A stretch of DNA of 64,000 bases from NCBI RefSeq assembly GCF_010894405.1, contig NZ_JAAIYA010000009.1:1-64000 (forward strand). The letters are read 5' to 3'. Source of the stretch: Pyxidicoccus caerfyrddinensis. Its GTDB lineage: Bacteria > Myxococcota > Myxococcia > Myxococcales > Myxococcaceae. The notes under the pieces were generated by a model, which did no database searches, was not told the origin of the DNA, and saw only the letters and a program-made list of their open reading frames with translations. The position numbers and the translations under genes were made by a program. How positions within the stretch are numbered: position 1 is the first letter of the stretch; every line of letters begins with the position of its first letter. Shown one piece after another: positions 8,714 to 21,000 of this stretch.

Positions 8714-10282
8714 TTGTCCTGGTTACGTGCAATCGCCGTGTCCGTGGTTCTATCGGTGTGCGTTGTCACCACTCCCGCGTCGGCGGCGTCGCAGCGTGTC
8801 GTCGACATCCCCACGCGTGATGGAGTGGCGCTCAAGAGCTTCGTCTACACGCCGGATGCGCCGGGGCGGTATCCGGCCATCGTCTTCATCACCAGCTGGG
8901 CACTGCCCAACCTGGAGTACCTCGTGCAGGCGCAGCAGTTCGCCAATGCCGGGTACGTGGTGGTCTCGTACACCCCGCGAGGTTTCTACGCGTCGGGGGG
9001 CACCATCGACACGGCGGGCCCCAAGGACATCGGCGACCTGACCGAAGTCATCAACTGGACGCTCGCCAATACTCCCACGGAGCCGACCCGCATCGGCGCG
9101 GCGGGCGTCTCCTATGGCGCGGGGATGGCGTTGATTGGCGCGGCCTTCGATTCGCGCATCCGCGCCGTGGCCGCGCTGAGCTGCTGGACGGACCTGACGT
9201 ATTCGCTGTTCGCGAACCAGACGCGTCATCTGCAGAGCGCCGGGCTGCTGGGGCTCGCCGCAGAGCTGACGGGGAAGCCGTCGCCGGAGCTGCAGCAGAC
9301 GCTTTCGGACTTCTTCGCCAACCGGAACCTGCCCGGCGTCATCGCCTATTCACAGGTGCGCAGCGCCGCGACGTACCTGACGAGCATCAACACGAACCGC
9401 CCGGCGATTCTCATGGCGAACGCCTACGGCGACAGCTTCTTCGGGCCGAACCAGTTGACGGACTTCTACACCCGCCTGTCGGGTCCGAAGCGGCTCGAGC
9501 TCCGCCCGGGTGACCACGCCATCCCCGAGCTGACCGGCATCCTCGGCCTGCCCAATGACGCCTGGACGAGCATGCACCGCTGGTTCGACCAGTACCTGCG
9601 CGGCGTGGACACCGGCATCGCCTCGGAGAACCCGGTTCAGCTCCAGCTCCGGGGCCAGAGCACCTATGAGTCGTACCCGTCGTGGAGCGCCGTCTCGACG
9701 GGCACCGCGCGCTACAACCTGAGCGAGGTGCACTGGTGGAACCGGGAGGGCGAGCTCCTGACGGGCGCGCAGTCGGGCTGGAGCGCGACGGTTTTCGCGG
9801 GCGATGACACCGTCGCCAACGGCGGCGTGGTGCTGCTGACGAACGGCGCGGAGGCCATCACCGGTGAGCCGCCCACGGCGTGGATTCCCGCGGTGGACCG
9901 GGACAACGCGGGCGTCTGGCAGTCGGCCTCGCTGGCGAGTCCGCAGCGCGTGCGCGGGGCCGCGCACCTGCGCCTGACCGTCACTCCGGGCAGCTCCGGG
10001 CAGACGACGGTCATCGCCTACCTCTACGACACGGATTGGGCGGGGACGGGGAGCCTCGTCACGCACATCGCGCTGACGCTCCGGGACGCCGTGGCCGGCC
10101 AGGCCCGTGCCGTGGACGTGGACTTCCCGGCGACGGCCTATGACGTCCCGAGCGGCCATCGCCTCTCGCTCGTCATCGACACCGTCGATCCGCTCTACGC
10201 GGACAAGGCGCCGCTGTTCTCCACGGTGAAGTTCTCCTCTTCGTCGAGCAGCCCGTCCTACCTGACGCTGCCCCTGAAGTGA
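8714..10282 (+). CDS. Secreted CocE/NonD-type alpha/beta hydrolase
   Basis: A 522-residue exported hydrolase. Residues 1-25 form a signal peptide (WLRAIAVSVVLSVCVVTTPASA). The alpha/beta fold follows, with the nucleophile in GVSYGAG, an Asp region near ANAYGDSFFGP and a His near LRPGDHAIPE. The last 200 residues resemble the beta-rich C-terminal domain of X-Pro dipeptidyl-peptidase/CocE proteins (for example TVIAYLYDTDWAGTG). It probably cleaves an ester or peptide outside the cytoplasm; the substrate is unknown. The start is TTG at 8714, chosen because a strong AGGAGG lies six bases upstream and the signal peptide begins there. Likely regulated by the divergent TetR protein. Confidence 0.85.
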   Translation: MSWLRAIAVSVVLSVCVVTTPASAASQRVVDIPTRDGVALKSFVYTPDAPGRYPAIVFITSWALPNLEYLVQAQQFANAGYVVVSYTPRGFYASGGTIDTAGPKDIGDLTEVINWTLANTPTEPTRIGAAGVSYGAGMALIGAAFDSRIRAVAALSCWTDLTYSLFANQTRHLQSAGLLGLAAELTGKPSPELQQTLSDFFANRNLPGVIAYSQVRSAATYLTSINTNRPAILMANAYGDSFFGPNQLTDFYTRLSGPKRLELRPGDHAIPELTGILGLPNDAWTSMHRWFDQYLRGVDTGIASENPVQLQLRGQSTYESYPSWSAVSTGTARYNLSEVHWWNREGELLTGAQSGWSATVFAGDDTVANGGVVLLTNGAEAITGEPPTAWIPAVDRDNAGVWQSASLASPQRVRGAAHLRLTVTPGSSGQTTVIAYLYDTDWAGTGSLVTHIALTLRDAVAGQARAVDVDFPATAYDVPSGHRLSLVIDTVDPLYADKAPLFSTVKFSSSSSSPSYLTLPLK

Positions 10283-10286
10283 GAAG

Positions 10287-10307
10287 AGGCGCGCTGCAGG
10301 AGCGCCT
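10287..10307. terminator. Small hairpin between convergent genes
   Basis: AGGCGC and GCGCCT form a perfect 6-bp stem with a 9-base loop just after the hydrolase stop and before the convergent M24 gene. There is no T-run, so it is only a weak terminator candidate. Confidence 0.35.
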
Positions 10308-10334
10308 GGATATCCCTTCAAGCTCCGAGGGGAA

Positions 10335-11552
10335 TCAGACGCCAGCCAGTCTGCGAATGACCGAGGCCCGCACGCGCTGCTGAAGGCTCGGCTTGCCGAA
10401 CGTGAGGCTGCCGATGTCCGTCGGCACGCGTCCCGTCAGCACGCGGTAGCCGTCAGCGGTGACGAGCACGGTGTCCGAGTGCCGATACCCACCGACGCCC
10501 GGCACATAGATGCCGGGCTCGATGGAGATGAGCATGTTCCGCTCCAGCCGGTGCTCGCTGCCCACGGCCACCCACGGCGGCTCATGGTTGCCCAGGCCGA
10601 ACCCATGCCCGGTGCGGTGCAGCCGCTGCGCCGGGTCGCCGAAGCCCTCGCGCGTGAGGAACTCATTCACCGCCGCGTCGATGTCCGCCGCGAGAACGCC
10701 CGGGCGCACCTTCTCGAACGCAACCCGCCGCGCCTCCAGCATCAGCGCGAAGAGCCGTCCCTGCTCCTTCGTGGGCCGCGCGGTGAAGAAGGTCCGCTCA
10801 CACTCGGCCGCGTAGCCGTTGACGCGCGTGAGCACCAGCGCGACGTGCGGCCCGCCCTCGAGCTTCATCGTCGCGCCGGGCACGGAGTGCGGCTCGCTGC
10901 TCAGCGGCGCGGGCCACGGCGCCGCGAGCACGTCGGTGGCGAGCGCATCGAAGTGCGCCTCCTCCTGGATGATCTTCCGCCGCAGCGAGGTCGTCGTCAT
11001 GTAGCCCTCGATGACGGTCGCCCCCTGGTACGCCGAGCGCAGAATCTGCTCCACGCCCCACATCGCGTAGTAGGCGGCGCGTTCAATCCGGGCCACCTCG
11101 AAGTCCGACTTCACCATCCGCAGCGGCTCGAGCAGCTCCAGCGAGTGCCCACCCGAGGCCACCAGCACGCCACCCCGCTCATGCGGCGTGCTCGGCTCGA
11201 AGGCGAAGCCGGGCCGGAGCAGCGCCAGGAGCGCGTCCTTCCACCCCTGCCCCGCCGGCGCGGGGAACTCCGCGTACGCGAGGACCTCCTGCTGCGAGCC
11301 CGGCCCCCAGCCCTTGCGCAGGTGCTCCTGCTCCAGGCGTGGCACCACCAGGAAGCGCTTCGCCCGGGCCACGTCGATGACGAGGAAGAACGGCCGCTCC
11401 AGCGGCTCGGCCGTCGCGCCGGTGAGATAGAAGATGCTCTCGGTCGAGGTGAGCACCAGTTGCTCTAGACCCCGCGTCTCCAGCTCGGCGACGAGCCGGT
11501 CATGCCGCCGCTGGAACTCCGCGCTTTCGGCCGCCGAGTAGACACGCTCCAC
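10335..11552 (-). CDS. M24 (pita-bread fold) peptidase-like protein with altered metal ligands
   Basis: A 405-residue protein with a creatinase-type N-terminal domain (residues 1-150, SIFYLTGATAEPLERPFFLV) and an M24 catalytic-fold domain (HRTGHGFGLGNHEPP, SIEPGIYVPGVGG). In metal-dependent Xaa-Pro peptidases the ligands are Asp, Asp, His, Glu, Glu. Here the His and first Glu remain. The two Asp positions read Leu and Glu (VLTRVNGYAAECERTF), and the last ligand region is GGYRHSDTV. It may therefore be a metal-free hydrolase such as creatinase or ectoine hydrolase relatives rather than a peptidase. The start is GTG at 11550-11552, preceded by GGGAGGA. Confidence 0.8.
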   Translation of the reverse strand: MERVYSAAESAEFQRRHDRLVAELETRGLEQLVLTSTESIFYLTGATAEPLERPFFLVIDVARAKRFLVVPRLEQEHLRKGWGPGSQQEVLAYAEFPAPAGQGWKDALLALLRPGFAFEPSTPHERGGVLVASGGHSLELLEPLRMVKSDFEVARIERAAYYAMWGVEQILRSAYQGATVIEGYMTTTSLRRKIIQEEAHFDALATDVLAAPWPAPLSSEPHSVPGATMKLEGGPHVALVLTRVNGYAAECERTFFTARPTKEQGRLFALMLEARRVAFEKVRPGVLAADIDAAVNEFLTREGFGDPAQRLHRTGHGFGLGNHEPPWVAVGSEHRLERNMLISIEPGIYVPGVGGYRHSDTVLVTADGYRVLTGRVPTDIGSLTFGKPSLQQRVRASVIRRLAGV

Positions 11553-11699
11553 GGTTCATCCTCCCAGTACGCAAACCTCTCGGGACGGTACTTGAACAAG
11601 CCCCTCCGTGCCCCGCGCGATATGCGCCCGCGCCAGCCACGTTGTCTGCGATGCGCCGCGTACGAAGGTTCCCCCACGCGTGGCGCGGACGGAGCGCAT

Positions 11700-12281
11700 A
11701 TGACGACGAAGCACGGCCTCGTGGCGCTGGTTGGCGCGCTGCTCATCACCGGTTGCGCTGGCAGCCCTCGCAAGACGCTGCTGGAGCGCACTGGCAGCCT
11801 CGTGGTCTACGACCTGCCCGCGCAGCAGGTGATGGCCGCCGCCGAGGCGGAGCTGGACGCGCGCGGCTACGCCCTGCTGCCCAGCACGGACCCTCTGTTC
11901 CTCCACACGCCGTGGAAGGTCAGCGGCAACTTCGACGTCTGGTCCGCCTGGTCCCGCCGCTACGTCGAGGGCCACAAGCTCCCCGACGGCCGCTTCGTCG
12001 TGCGCGCCTACGAGATGGCCGCCAACACCCCCGCCCGGACGCAGCTGCTGCCGGTCATGGCCGCCTCCACTCCGGGAACGCCGGACGAGCAACCCAACAC
12101 CTCGCCCACCGTCCTCATCGCCGCCGACCCCGTCCTGGGGCGCTCGGCGCGGCCCGCCATCCGTAGGGACCTGGCGTTCGAGTGGGCCATCATGGAGCGC
12201 CTCAACCCCGAGTTCGCCGGGCGCGTCAAGGAGCAGGTCGACGTTTACCTCGCCCAGAACACCCCCCAGCACACACGGTGA
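11700..12281 (+). CDS. Lipoprotein of unknown function
   Basis: 193 residues. The N-terminus MTTKHGLVALVGALLITGC ends in a lipobox (LITGC), so it is a lipid-anchored envelope protein. No known domain is recognised in the remainder, which is predicted as a compact alpha/beta segment (SGNFDVWSAWSRRYVEGHKL). It lies divergent from the M24 gene and upstream of a second lipoprotein gene. Confidence 0.8.
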   Translation: MTTKHGLVALVGALLITGCAGSPRKTLLERTGSLVVYDLPAQQVMAAAEAELDARGYALLPSTDPLFLHTPWKVSGNFDVWSAWSRRYVEGHKLPDGRFVVRAYEMAANTPARTQLLPVMAASTPGTPDEQPNTSPTVLIAADPVLGRSARPAIRRDLAFEWAIMERLNPEFAGRVKEQVDVYLAQNTPQHTR

Positions 12282-12377
12282 CGCGTCAGGACAGACGGTG
12301 ATGCGTCCGGGTGACGTACTTGAAATGTCCTCACCGGCTCCGATATCCCGAGAGGTACTCCCGAGGAGCGTCCCCGC

Positions 12378-13409
12378 GTGAAGCGAAGCCTGTCTGGCCT
12401 GGTCGTCGCCCTGTCCCTGTTCGCCTGCAAGGAAGAACCCCGAGGAGCACTGGAGCCCATTCCCCGCCCGCCGGGGATGAAGGACACGCCCGACCCGGCC
12501 GAGGCGAAGGCCCCGGCCGCGCCCGCGCGTCCCGCCGTGGACCCCGCCAAGGTGACGCTGCGCTGGAAGCTCGCCGCGGGCACGCCCACCGCGTACCGCC
12601 TCACCCTGGAGCACACCGGCCGCGCCCCCGAGGCCGCCGAACCCGAGGCGGAAGAGAAGCCCTCCCGGGGCCGCAAGGGCCGGGGCAAGGAGAAGGAGGA
12701 GGCTCCGGCCGAGGCGAAGGCCCCGGCTCCCGCCGTCTTCGTCCCCACCTCGCTCACCTTCGTCATGGAGCGCACCGACTCGGGGGATGCCCGCCTGCGC
12801 GTCATCCCCGAGGGCAGGGGCGTCCCTCCGGAAGAGGACGTGGGCACCCTCAGCGAGCGCGGCTTCGTGCTGGACGGCCTGCAGGGCATGACGCGCAACA
12901 CGGCCACGCTGGTGCTGGAGCTGCCGAGAGACCCCGTGGGCCCCAACGACACGTGGGCGCTAGGCACCGAGCTGGTGTCCCCGGACGCGCTCGGCGCCTA
13001 TTTCCAGGGCCCCACCCCGGAGCGGCGCAACCGCGTGAAGCTCGCGGGACTGGCTCCCGCCGACGGCGGCGAGCAGGTGGCCACCGTGGAGTACGACCTC
13101 TACGAGCTGCGCACCGGCAAGGTCCGCACGCTGCGCAAGCCGGCCGTCGTGCCCGCGCGCGAGGGCGCCGAGGCGCTGCAGGCCGGCGGTTCGACGGAGT
13201 CCGACGTCAGCGCCGAGGTGAAGATTACCGGCCGCGGCGAGTTCCTCGTGAAGGCCGGCCGCTGGCGCTCGTGGGAGGGCACCCTCTCCACCGTCACCAA
13301 GGGCCCCTTCCCGCCCGCGGCCCTCCAGGTGCCGCCGGGAACGATGACGCTGCGCCTCACCGCGCTCGAGTCGGCTCCACCGCAGCCCACGGCGAAGCCG
13401 CAGCCGTAG
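12378..13409 (+). CDS. Lipoprotein of unknown function
   Basis: 343 residues with a short lipoprotein signal (SGLVVALSLFACKEE, lipobox LFAC). Residues 25-60 and 75-115 are Ala/Pro/Glu/Lys-rich linkers, probably unstructured. The rest is beta-rich. Similar large lipoproteins that compare a measured value against constants are common in myxobacteria, but I cannot name a family. The start is GTG at 12378 with GAGGAG nine bases upstream. Its 3' end overlaps the convergent hemH gene by 53 bases. Confidence 0.78.
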   Translation: MKRSLSGLVVALSLFACKEEPRGALEPIPRPPGMKDTPDPAEAKAPAAPARPAVDPAKVTLRWKLAAGTPTAYRLTLEHTGRAPEAAEPEAEEKPSRGRKGRGKEKEEAPAEAKAPAPAVFVPTSLTFVMERTDSGDARLRVIPEGRGVPPEEDVGTLSERGFVLDGLQGMTRNTATLVLELPRDPVGPNDTWALGTELVSPDALGAYFQGPTPERRNRVKLAGLAPADGGEQVATVEYDLYELRTGKVRTLRKPAVVPAREGAEALQAGGSTESDVSAEVKITGRGEFLVKAGRWRSWEGTLSTVTKGPFPPAALQVPPGTMTLRLTALESAPPQPTAKPQP

Positions 13410-14454
13410 GCGCGCCGTCCGACTCGCGCACCATCCGCACCACCGCGTCCACCCACGTCGGGTGGGCGTTGAGCGAGGGGACGAGCCGCAAGGCCTCGCC
13501 CCCCGCTTCCACGAACTGCTCGCGGGCGCGGATGCCAATCTCCTCCAGCGTCTCCAGGCAGTCCGCGACGAAGGCCGGGCACATCACCGCCAGCCGCTTC
13601 ACGCCCCGCTGCGCGAGCTCCGGCAGCACCAGGTCCGTGTAGGGCTTTACCCAGGGCGTGCGCCCCAGCCGCGACTGGAAGGACACGCTCCAGCCCTGCC
13701 CCTGAGGGCCCAGCCCCAGCCGCTCCGCCAGCCCGCGCGCCGTCGCGAAGCACTGCGCGCGGTAGCAGTGGCGGTTGGCCTCCGTCATCGCGTCACAACA
13801 CCCCGCGGACGCAAGGCAGTGCTTCCCTGTCGCGTCGGTCTTCTTCACGTGCCGCTCCGGCACGCCGTGGAAGCTGAAGAGGACGTGGTCCGCGCGCATG
13901 TCCGAGATGACGGGCCGCGCGACGTTGGTGAAGGCGTCCAGGAAGCCCGGGTGCTCGTAGAAGGCCGGCACCGCGCGGACGTTGGGCACGTCCCACGACT
14001 GCGCCATGACCTCGTACGTGCGCGCCAGCGAGGACGCCGAGGAGGACGCGGCCTCCTGCGGGTACAGCGGCAGCACCGTGAAGTCCGACACGCCGCGCGC
14101 GCGCAGCGCCGCCACCGCGTCCGGAATGGACGGGTTGCCGTAGCGCATGGCGAGCGCCACCTCGTACTCACCCTTCAGTCGCTCGGCCACCGCGGCCGTC
14201 AAATCCCGGCTGAACACCAGCAGCGGCGAGCCCTGCTCCGTCCACACCTTCCGGTAGGCCTCCGCGCTCTTCGCCGGGCGCACCGGGAGGATGATGAGGT
14301 TGAGCAGCAGCCAGCGGCCCACCGGGTGGATGTCCACCACGCGCGGGTCATTGAGGAACTCGCGCAGGTAGCGGCGCACCGGCCCCGTCTCCGGCGCGTC
14401 CGGCGTGCCCAGGTTGAGCAGCAGCAGTCCCCGCTTCGTGACCGGTGTGGCCAT
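13357..14454 (-). CDS. hemH: Ferrochelatase
   Basis: This 365-residue enzyme inserts Fe2+ into a porphyrin, the last step of protohaem synthesis. Signatures are LLLNLGTPD (residues 11-19), MRYGNPSIPDA, and the metal-site FSFHGVPERH with catalytic H196. The segment 213-235 contains five cysteines (C213, C219, C220, C230, C235), like the internal cysteine group of bacterial ferrochelatases reported to carry a [2Fe-2S] cluster; cluster binding here is inferred. Its ATG overlaps the ApaG stop by one base (TGATG), and its 3' end overlaps the convergent lipoprotein gene. Confidence 0.93.
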   Translation of the reverse strand: MATPVTKRGLLLLNLGTPDAPETGPVRRYLREFLNDPRVVDIHPVGRWLLLNLIILPVRPAKSAEAYRKVWTEQGSPLLVFSRDLTAAVAERLKGEYEVALAMRYGNPSIPDAVAALRARGVSDFTVLPLYPQEAASSSASSLARTYEVMAQSWDVPNVRAVPAFYEHPGFLDAFTNVARPVISDMRADHVLFSFHGVPERHVKKTDATGKHCLASAGCCDAMTEANRHCYRAQCFATARGLAERLGLGPQGQGWSVSFQSRLGRTPWVKPYTDLVLPELAQRGVKRLAVMCPAFVADCLETLEEIGIRAREQFVEAGGEALRLVPSLNAHPTWVDAVVRMVRESDGAPTAAASPWAAVEPTRAR

Positions 14455-14840
14455 CAGTGCAGGGAGTTGGGCAGCGTGAGGGCGAACTCGGCGATGCGGG
14501 CCTCGAAGCGCGAGCCGTCCGGCCGCACCATGTCGTAGGTGCCGCGCATGGTGCCGAAGGGCGTGCGCAGCATCGCCCAGCTCGTGTACTCGAAGCGCTC
14601 GCCGGGCTCCAGGCTGGGCTGGCGACCCACCACACCCTCGCCCTTCACCTCTTCCACCTTCCCGGTGGCATCGGTGATGAACCAGTGGCGCGCCTTGAGC
14701 TGCGCGGGCGCGCTGCCCTCGTTGGCGATTTCCACCGTGTACATGAAGGCGAACTGCCCGGACTCCGGAGCGCTGCGCTCCGGCCAGAACGCGGGCTTCA
14801 CGGTGACGCGGATACCGTCGGTGGTGGCGGTAGAAGACAT
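14454..14840 (-). CDS. apaG: ApaG/DUF525 domain protein
   Basis: 128 residues filling a single ApaG fold (an immunoglobulin-like beta sandwich). Visible motifs are FMYTVEIANEGSAPAQL, RHWFITDATGKVEEVKGEGV and the glycine-rich GRQPSLEPGERFEYTS. ApaG-like domains also occur in eukaryotic F-box proteins and PDIP38; the bacterial role is unclear, with links to Ap4A and Co2+ resistance reported for enterobacteria. It overlaps hemH by one base and is probably co-transcribed with it. Confidence 0.92.
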   Translation of the reverse strand: MSSTATTDGIRVTVKPAFWPERSAPESGQFAFMYTVEIANEGSAPAQLKARHWFITDATGKVEEVKGEGVVGRQPSLEPGERFEYTSWAMLRTPFGTMRGTYDMVRPDGSRFEARIAEFALTLPNSLH

Positions 14841-14905
14841 GACTCCACAATTGGCGCCAAGCCCCTCAAGTTGCAAGCAAAACGCGGGGTTGAGCGGCCC
14901 ACCCC

Positions 14906-15844
14906 TCAGCTCTTCCCCGGCTCTTCCTCGGCGGCCTTGGGCCAGATGAGCGAGGCGAGAATCGCCGCCAGCAGGATGCCGCCAATCACGCCCAGCGACA
15001 GGCCGATGGGGATGTGGATGTCGAAGTACGTGATGAGCATCTTCACGCCGACGAAGGCCAGAATCGCGCTCAGGCCCAGCTTCAGCAGGTGGAACTTGTC
15101 CATCAGGCTGGCCACCACGAAGAACAGCGAGCGCAGGCCCAGAATCGCGCACACGTTGGACGTGTAGATGATGAAGGCGTTCTGGCTGATGCCCAGCACC
15201 GCGGGGATGGAGTCCAGGGCGAAGAGCAGGTCCGTGGCCTCCACCACCAGCAGGACGATGAACAGCGGCGTCACCTTGCGCCGCCCGTCCTCGGTGAGGA
15301 AGAAGCGGCTGCCCTCCCCCTGGCGCGACACTGGCAGCACCCGGCGGGCGAGCTTGACGATGCCCTTCTGCTCCGGGTCCATCTCCTCGTCCTTGGAGAA
15401 GAGCATCTTCACCGCGGTGAAGACGAGGAACGCGCCGAAGACATAGATGAGCCAGTGGAAGCGCAGCACCAGCGCCGCGCCGGCGATGATGAGCACCGCG
15501 CGCATGACGAACGCGCCCAGGATGCCCCAGAAGAGCACGCGGTGCTGGTGCTCCGGCGCCACCCGGAAGTAGCTGAACACGAGAAGGAAGACGAAGAGGT
15601 TGTCGACGGAGAGCGCGTACTCCACCACGTACGCCGTCAGCCACTGGAGCCCTTCCGTGGGGCCGAAGAAGCGCCAGATGAAGGCACAGAAGGCGAGGCT
15701 GATGGTGATCCACACCACCGTCCAGACACCCGCCTCCTTGGGCGTGACCACATGTTCCTTGCGGTGGAACAAGCCGAGGTCCATCGCGAGCATCGCGAGG
15801 ACGAAGACGTTGAAACCCACCCAGAGCGCGACTTGCGTGTTCAC
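14906..15844 (-). CDS. TerC/Alx-family integral membrane protein
   Basis: About 312 residues with nine hydrophobic helices. The two conserved acidic motifs of the family are present: ALSVDNLFVFLL and EATDLLFALDSIPAV. A cytosolic loop with charged residues (KMLFSKDEEMDPEQKG) sits between the halves. Alx/TerC proteins export manganese or help load metal into secreted enzymes; the cargo here is inferred to be Mn2+. I prefer the GTG at 15842-15844, with AGGA seven bases upstream, over a GTG 36 bases earlier. No yybP-type riboswitch pattern was noticed in the 72-base leader. Confidence 0.88.
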   Translation of the reverse strand: MNTQVALWVGFNVFVLAMLAMDLGLFHRKEHVVTPKEAGVWTVVWITISLAFCAFIWRFFGPTEGLQWLTAYVVEYALSVDNLFVFLLVFSYFRVAPEHQHRVLFWGILGAFVMRAVLIIAGAALVLRFHWLIYVFGAFLVFTAVKMLFSKDEEMDPEQKGIVKLARRVLPVSRQGEGSRFFLTEDGRRKVTPLFIVLLVVEATDLLFALDSIPAVLGISQNAFIIYTSNVCAILGLRSLFFVVASLMDKFHLLKLGLSAILAFVGVKMLITYFDIHIPIGLSLGVIGGILLAAILASLIWPKAAEEEPGKS

Positions 15845-15916
15845 GTGAGAGTCCTGGTGCAGTGTGCCGCCGGGGCGCACCCTATCGGCGGCGCGTCCGG
15901 GCGTCGACCCCCGTGT

Positions 15917-18057
<2,141 letters not shown>

Positions 18058-18061
<4 letters not shown>

Positions 18062-21000
18062 CCCGTGCTCCTCTCCAACAGCACCACCGGGAACTCCGCC
18101 AGGAGCGGTCCGAGGGGCAGCACCACGCCGCCCGGCCCACGCTCCGGCCGCACCTGACGCCCGGTGAACACACTGCGGAACATCATGCCCGCATATGCCT
18201 CGGGAAGGTCGAGGAACGTGCTCCCGTACGCGCCGGACAGGCCTTCCGGGGAATCCAGAGCGGACAGGGTGTAACGCGGTGCACAGGCCAGCACCACCGC
18301 GTCCCCGTGCTCGCGGGCGAAGGCCACCGCCGCCTTCGCGCGGGGGCCCGTCAAGTCCAGCGCCCGGTAGCCGCCGGAGCGGAACAGCACCGGCTGGCGC
18401 TGGCGCAGCCGCAGCGACTCGGCGAGGACGAAGAGCTTCACCCGACCGTCAGCCATGTCCGCCGTCAGCCGCGCGCACAGCCCGGCCCTGTCGCTGGCGG
18501 CCTCCGCGTCCAGCGCGTCCAAGAGCCGCGCGCGCTGGCTGAAGTCCACCGGCCGCCGGTTGTCCGGGTCCACGAGGGACAAATCCCACAGCTCGCAGCC
18601 CTGGTACGTGTCCACCACGCCGGGCGAGGCGAGCTTCAAGAGAAGCTGGCCCAGGGCGTTGTGCTGCCCCGCGCGCTCGAGGTGACGCTTGAATTCGCGC
18701 ACGTCCTCCAGGAAGGCGCCGCCATCTTTCTCGTCGAAGCAGCGGTCCACGAAGCGCGCCACCGCGTCGTCGTAGGCGCCGTCCGGGTTGGTCCACGAGG
18801 TGCGGACCTTGGCCTCCTTCATGGCCTTGGCCATGTACTCGCGCACCCGGCGCTGGAAGTCCGACAGCTCCTCCTTGGAGTGGCCCTCGCCCATGGGCCA
18901 GGCACCCACCACCGTCTGGAAGAAGAGGTACGCGTCATTGGGCGACGGCGCGGGGCCGGAGGGCAGCGCCGTGACGAACTTCTCCACGAGGCGGGACCAC
19001 TTCTTCACCCGCTTGCGCCACTCCTCGGGCACCTCGGACAGCACGTTGATGCGGGCGCGCACGTCCTCGCTGCGCTTGGTGTCGTGGGTGCTGGAGGTGA
19101 GCTGGCTCGCCGGCCAGCGCTCCGCGCGCTCCTGGTTGCGCAGGTGGAAGGTGGTGGCGCGCACGCCGAAGCGCTCCGGCTCACCGCCCACCTCGTTGAG
19201 GCTCACCAGCCGGTTGTAGATGTAGAAGACGGTGTCCTCCAGCCCCTTGGCCATGACGGGCCCCGTCACCTGCTGCAGCTTCATGGTGAAGCGCAGCATG
19301 ACGGCGCGCTCCTGCTCCTGGGTGTGCTCGGGGTAGCGGCGCAGGAGGATGTCGCGGAGGAAGTCGAAGATGGAGGCGTTGGTGGTGGCGTTCTTCTCCT
19401 TGGCGCGCTGGATGGTCCACTCGACGTACTGCACGTCGCGCGCGTCCAGCTCCGGGCGCCAGCCGTCCACGTAGGTGCGGTAGACGGGGAACAGGGCGAT
19501 GAACTCCACCAGCGCGCGCCGCAGCGAGTTGAGCGTGAAGTCGCGCGTGCGGCGGTTCATCTCGGAGATGCGGTTGAGCTCGTGGGCCAGCACGTTGAGC
19601 TCGCTGGCCATGGACACGCGCATGATGAGCAGCTTCTTCTGGTAGACGAGCTCCGCGAAGTCGGTCTTCTCGCCGACGAAGCGCTCGTAGATGTCCGTGA
19701 GGGCGGCCTCCGCCTCTGGCTGGACGAAGATGCCGCTCACCGCGTTGGCGTAGCGGTAGCCGGTGGTGCCGTGCACGGCCCAGGACTCGGGCATGCGCTC
19801 GCGCCCGCCCTGAATCTTCTCCACCACCACGTACAGCGCCTTGCGCAGCGGGCTGTCCGGGTGCGCCGTCACCTCCGCGCGCCAGCGCTCGCGCAGCGCC
19901 GTCTCCACCGCGGACCAGCGCGTGTCCGCGTCGCCGTGGTCCTTCAGGAACAGGGCCTGGGCGCGCTCCACGAAGAAGCGCTCCTGCAAGTCGAGGAAGT
20001 AGGCGGTGGGGTCGAACAGGCCGTCCGGGTGGTCGATGCGCAGGCCGGTGACAAAGCCCTCGCGCAGCCAGCGGAAGATGAGCGCGTGCGCCTCCTGGAA
20101 GACGTCCGGGTCCTCCTCGCGGAGGGCGGCCAGGCCGTTGATGTCGAAGAAGCGGCGGTAGTTGATTTCCTCCCCCGCCACGCGCCAGTGCGCCAGCCGG
20201 TAGCTGCTCGAGGCCAGCACCGAGTCGAGCAAATCAAATGAGCGCGCGTTGCCGGGCTCGCCGTTGAAGACGCGGACGTTGTCCTCGATGTAGGCCGTCA
20301 CCTCGGGACTGGCGGCCGACACCGCGGCGAGCCGGCGCTTGATGACCTCCTTCTCCCGGTGGCGCTCCACGACCTTCGCCCGCTCCACCTCGGTGCGCGC
20401 CGGCAGGTGCTCAATCGCGGTGAGGACGGAGAGCAGCTCCACCATGCACGGGTGCTCGCCGCCGAGCTTCGCCTCCAGCCGCTCCAGCCCGTGCCGGAGG
20501 ATGCGCGCGTACTGGCGGGGCGCCACCGGCAGCAGGTGGTCGTAGTAGTGGACGAAGAAGGCGCCTTCCTTGAAGGACAGCTTCAGCTCGCCGCGCTCCA
20601 GGACGATGCCGTACTGGTCGCCCAGAATCGGCAGCAGCACCTTGTCGCGCAGCTCCTCCTTCACCGGCGCCCAGTCGATGTCGAAGTACTTCGCGTAGAC
20701 GGACGAGGGGCCGTTCTCCAGCACGTCGAACCAGAGCCGGTTGTCCCGCTCGATGCCCATGTGGTTGGGCACCACGTCCAGCAGCTGCCCCATGCCGTGC
20801 TCGCGCAGGGCGGAGCACAGGGCGAAGTGGTCCTCCGCCGAGCCCACCTCCGGGTTGAGCTGCTGGTGGTCCGTGCAGTCGTAGCCGTGGGTGCTGCCCG
20901 GCGTCGCCTTGAGGTACGGCGAGGCGTACAAGTCACTCACCCCCAGCCGGGCGAGGTAGGGCACCACCTCGCGGGCCTGCTGGAAGGTGAACCCCTTGTG

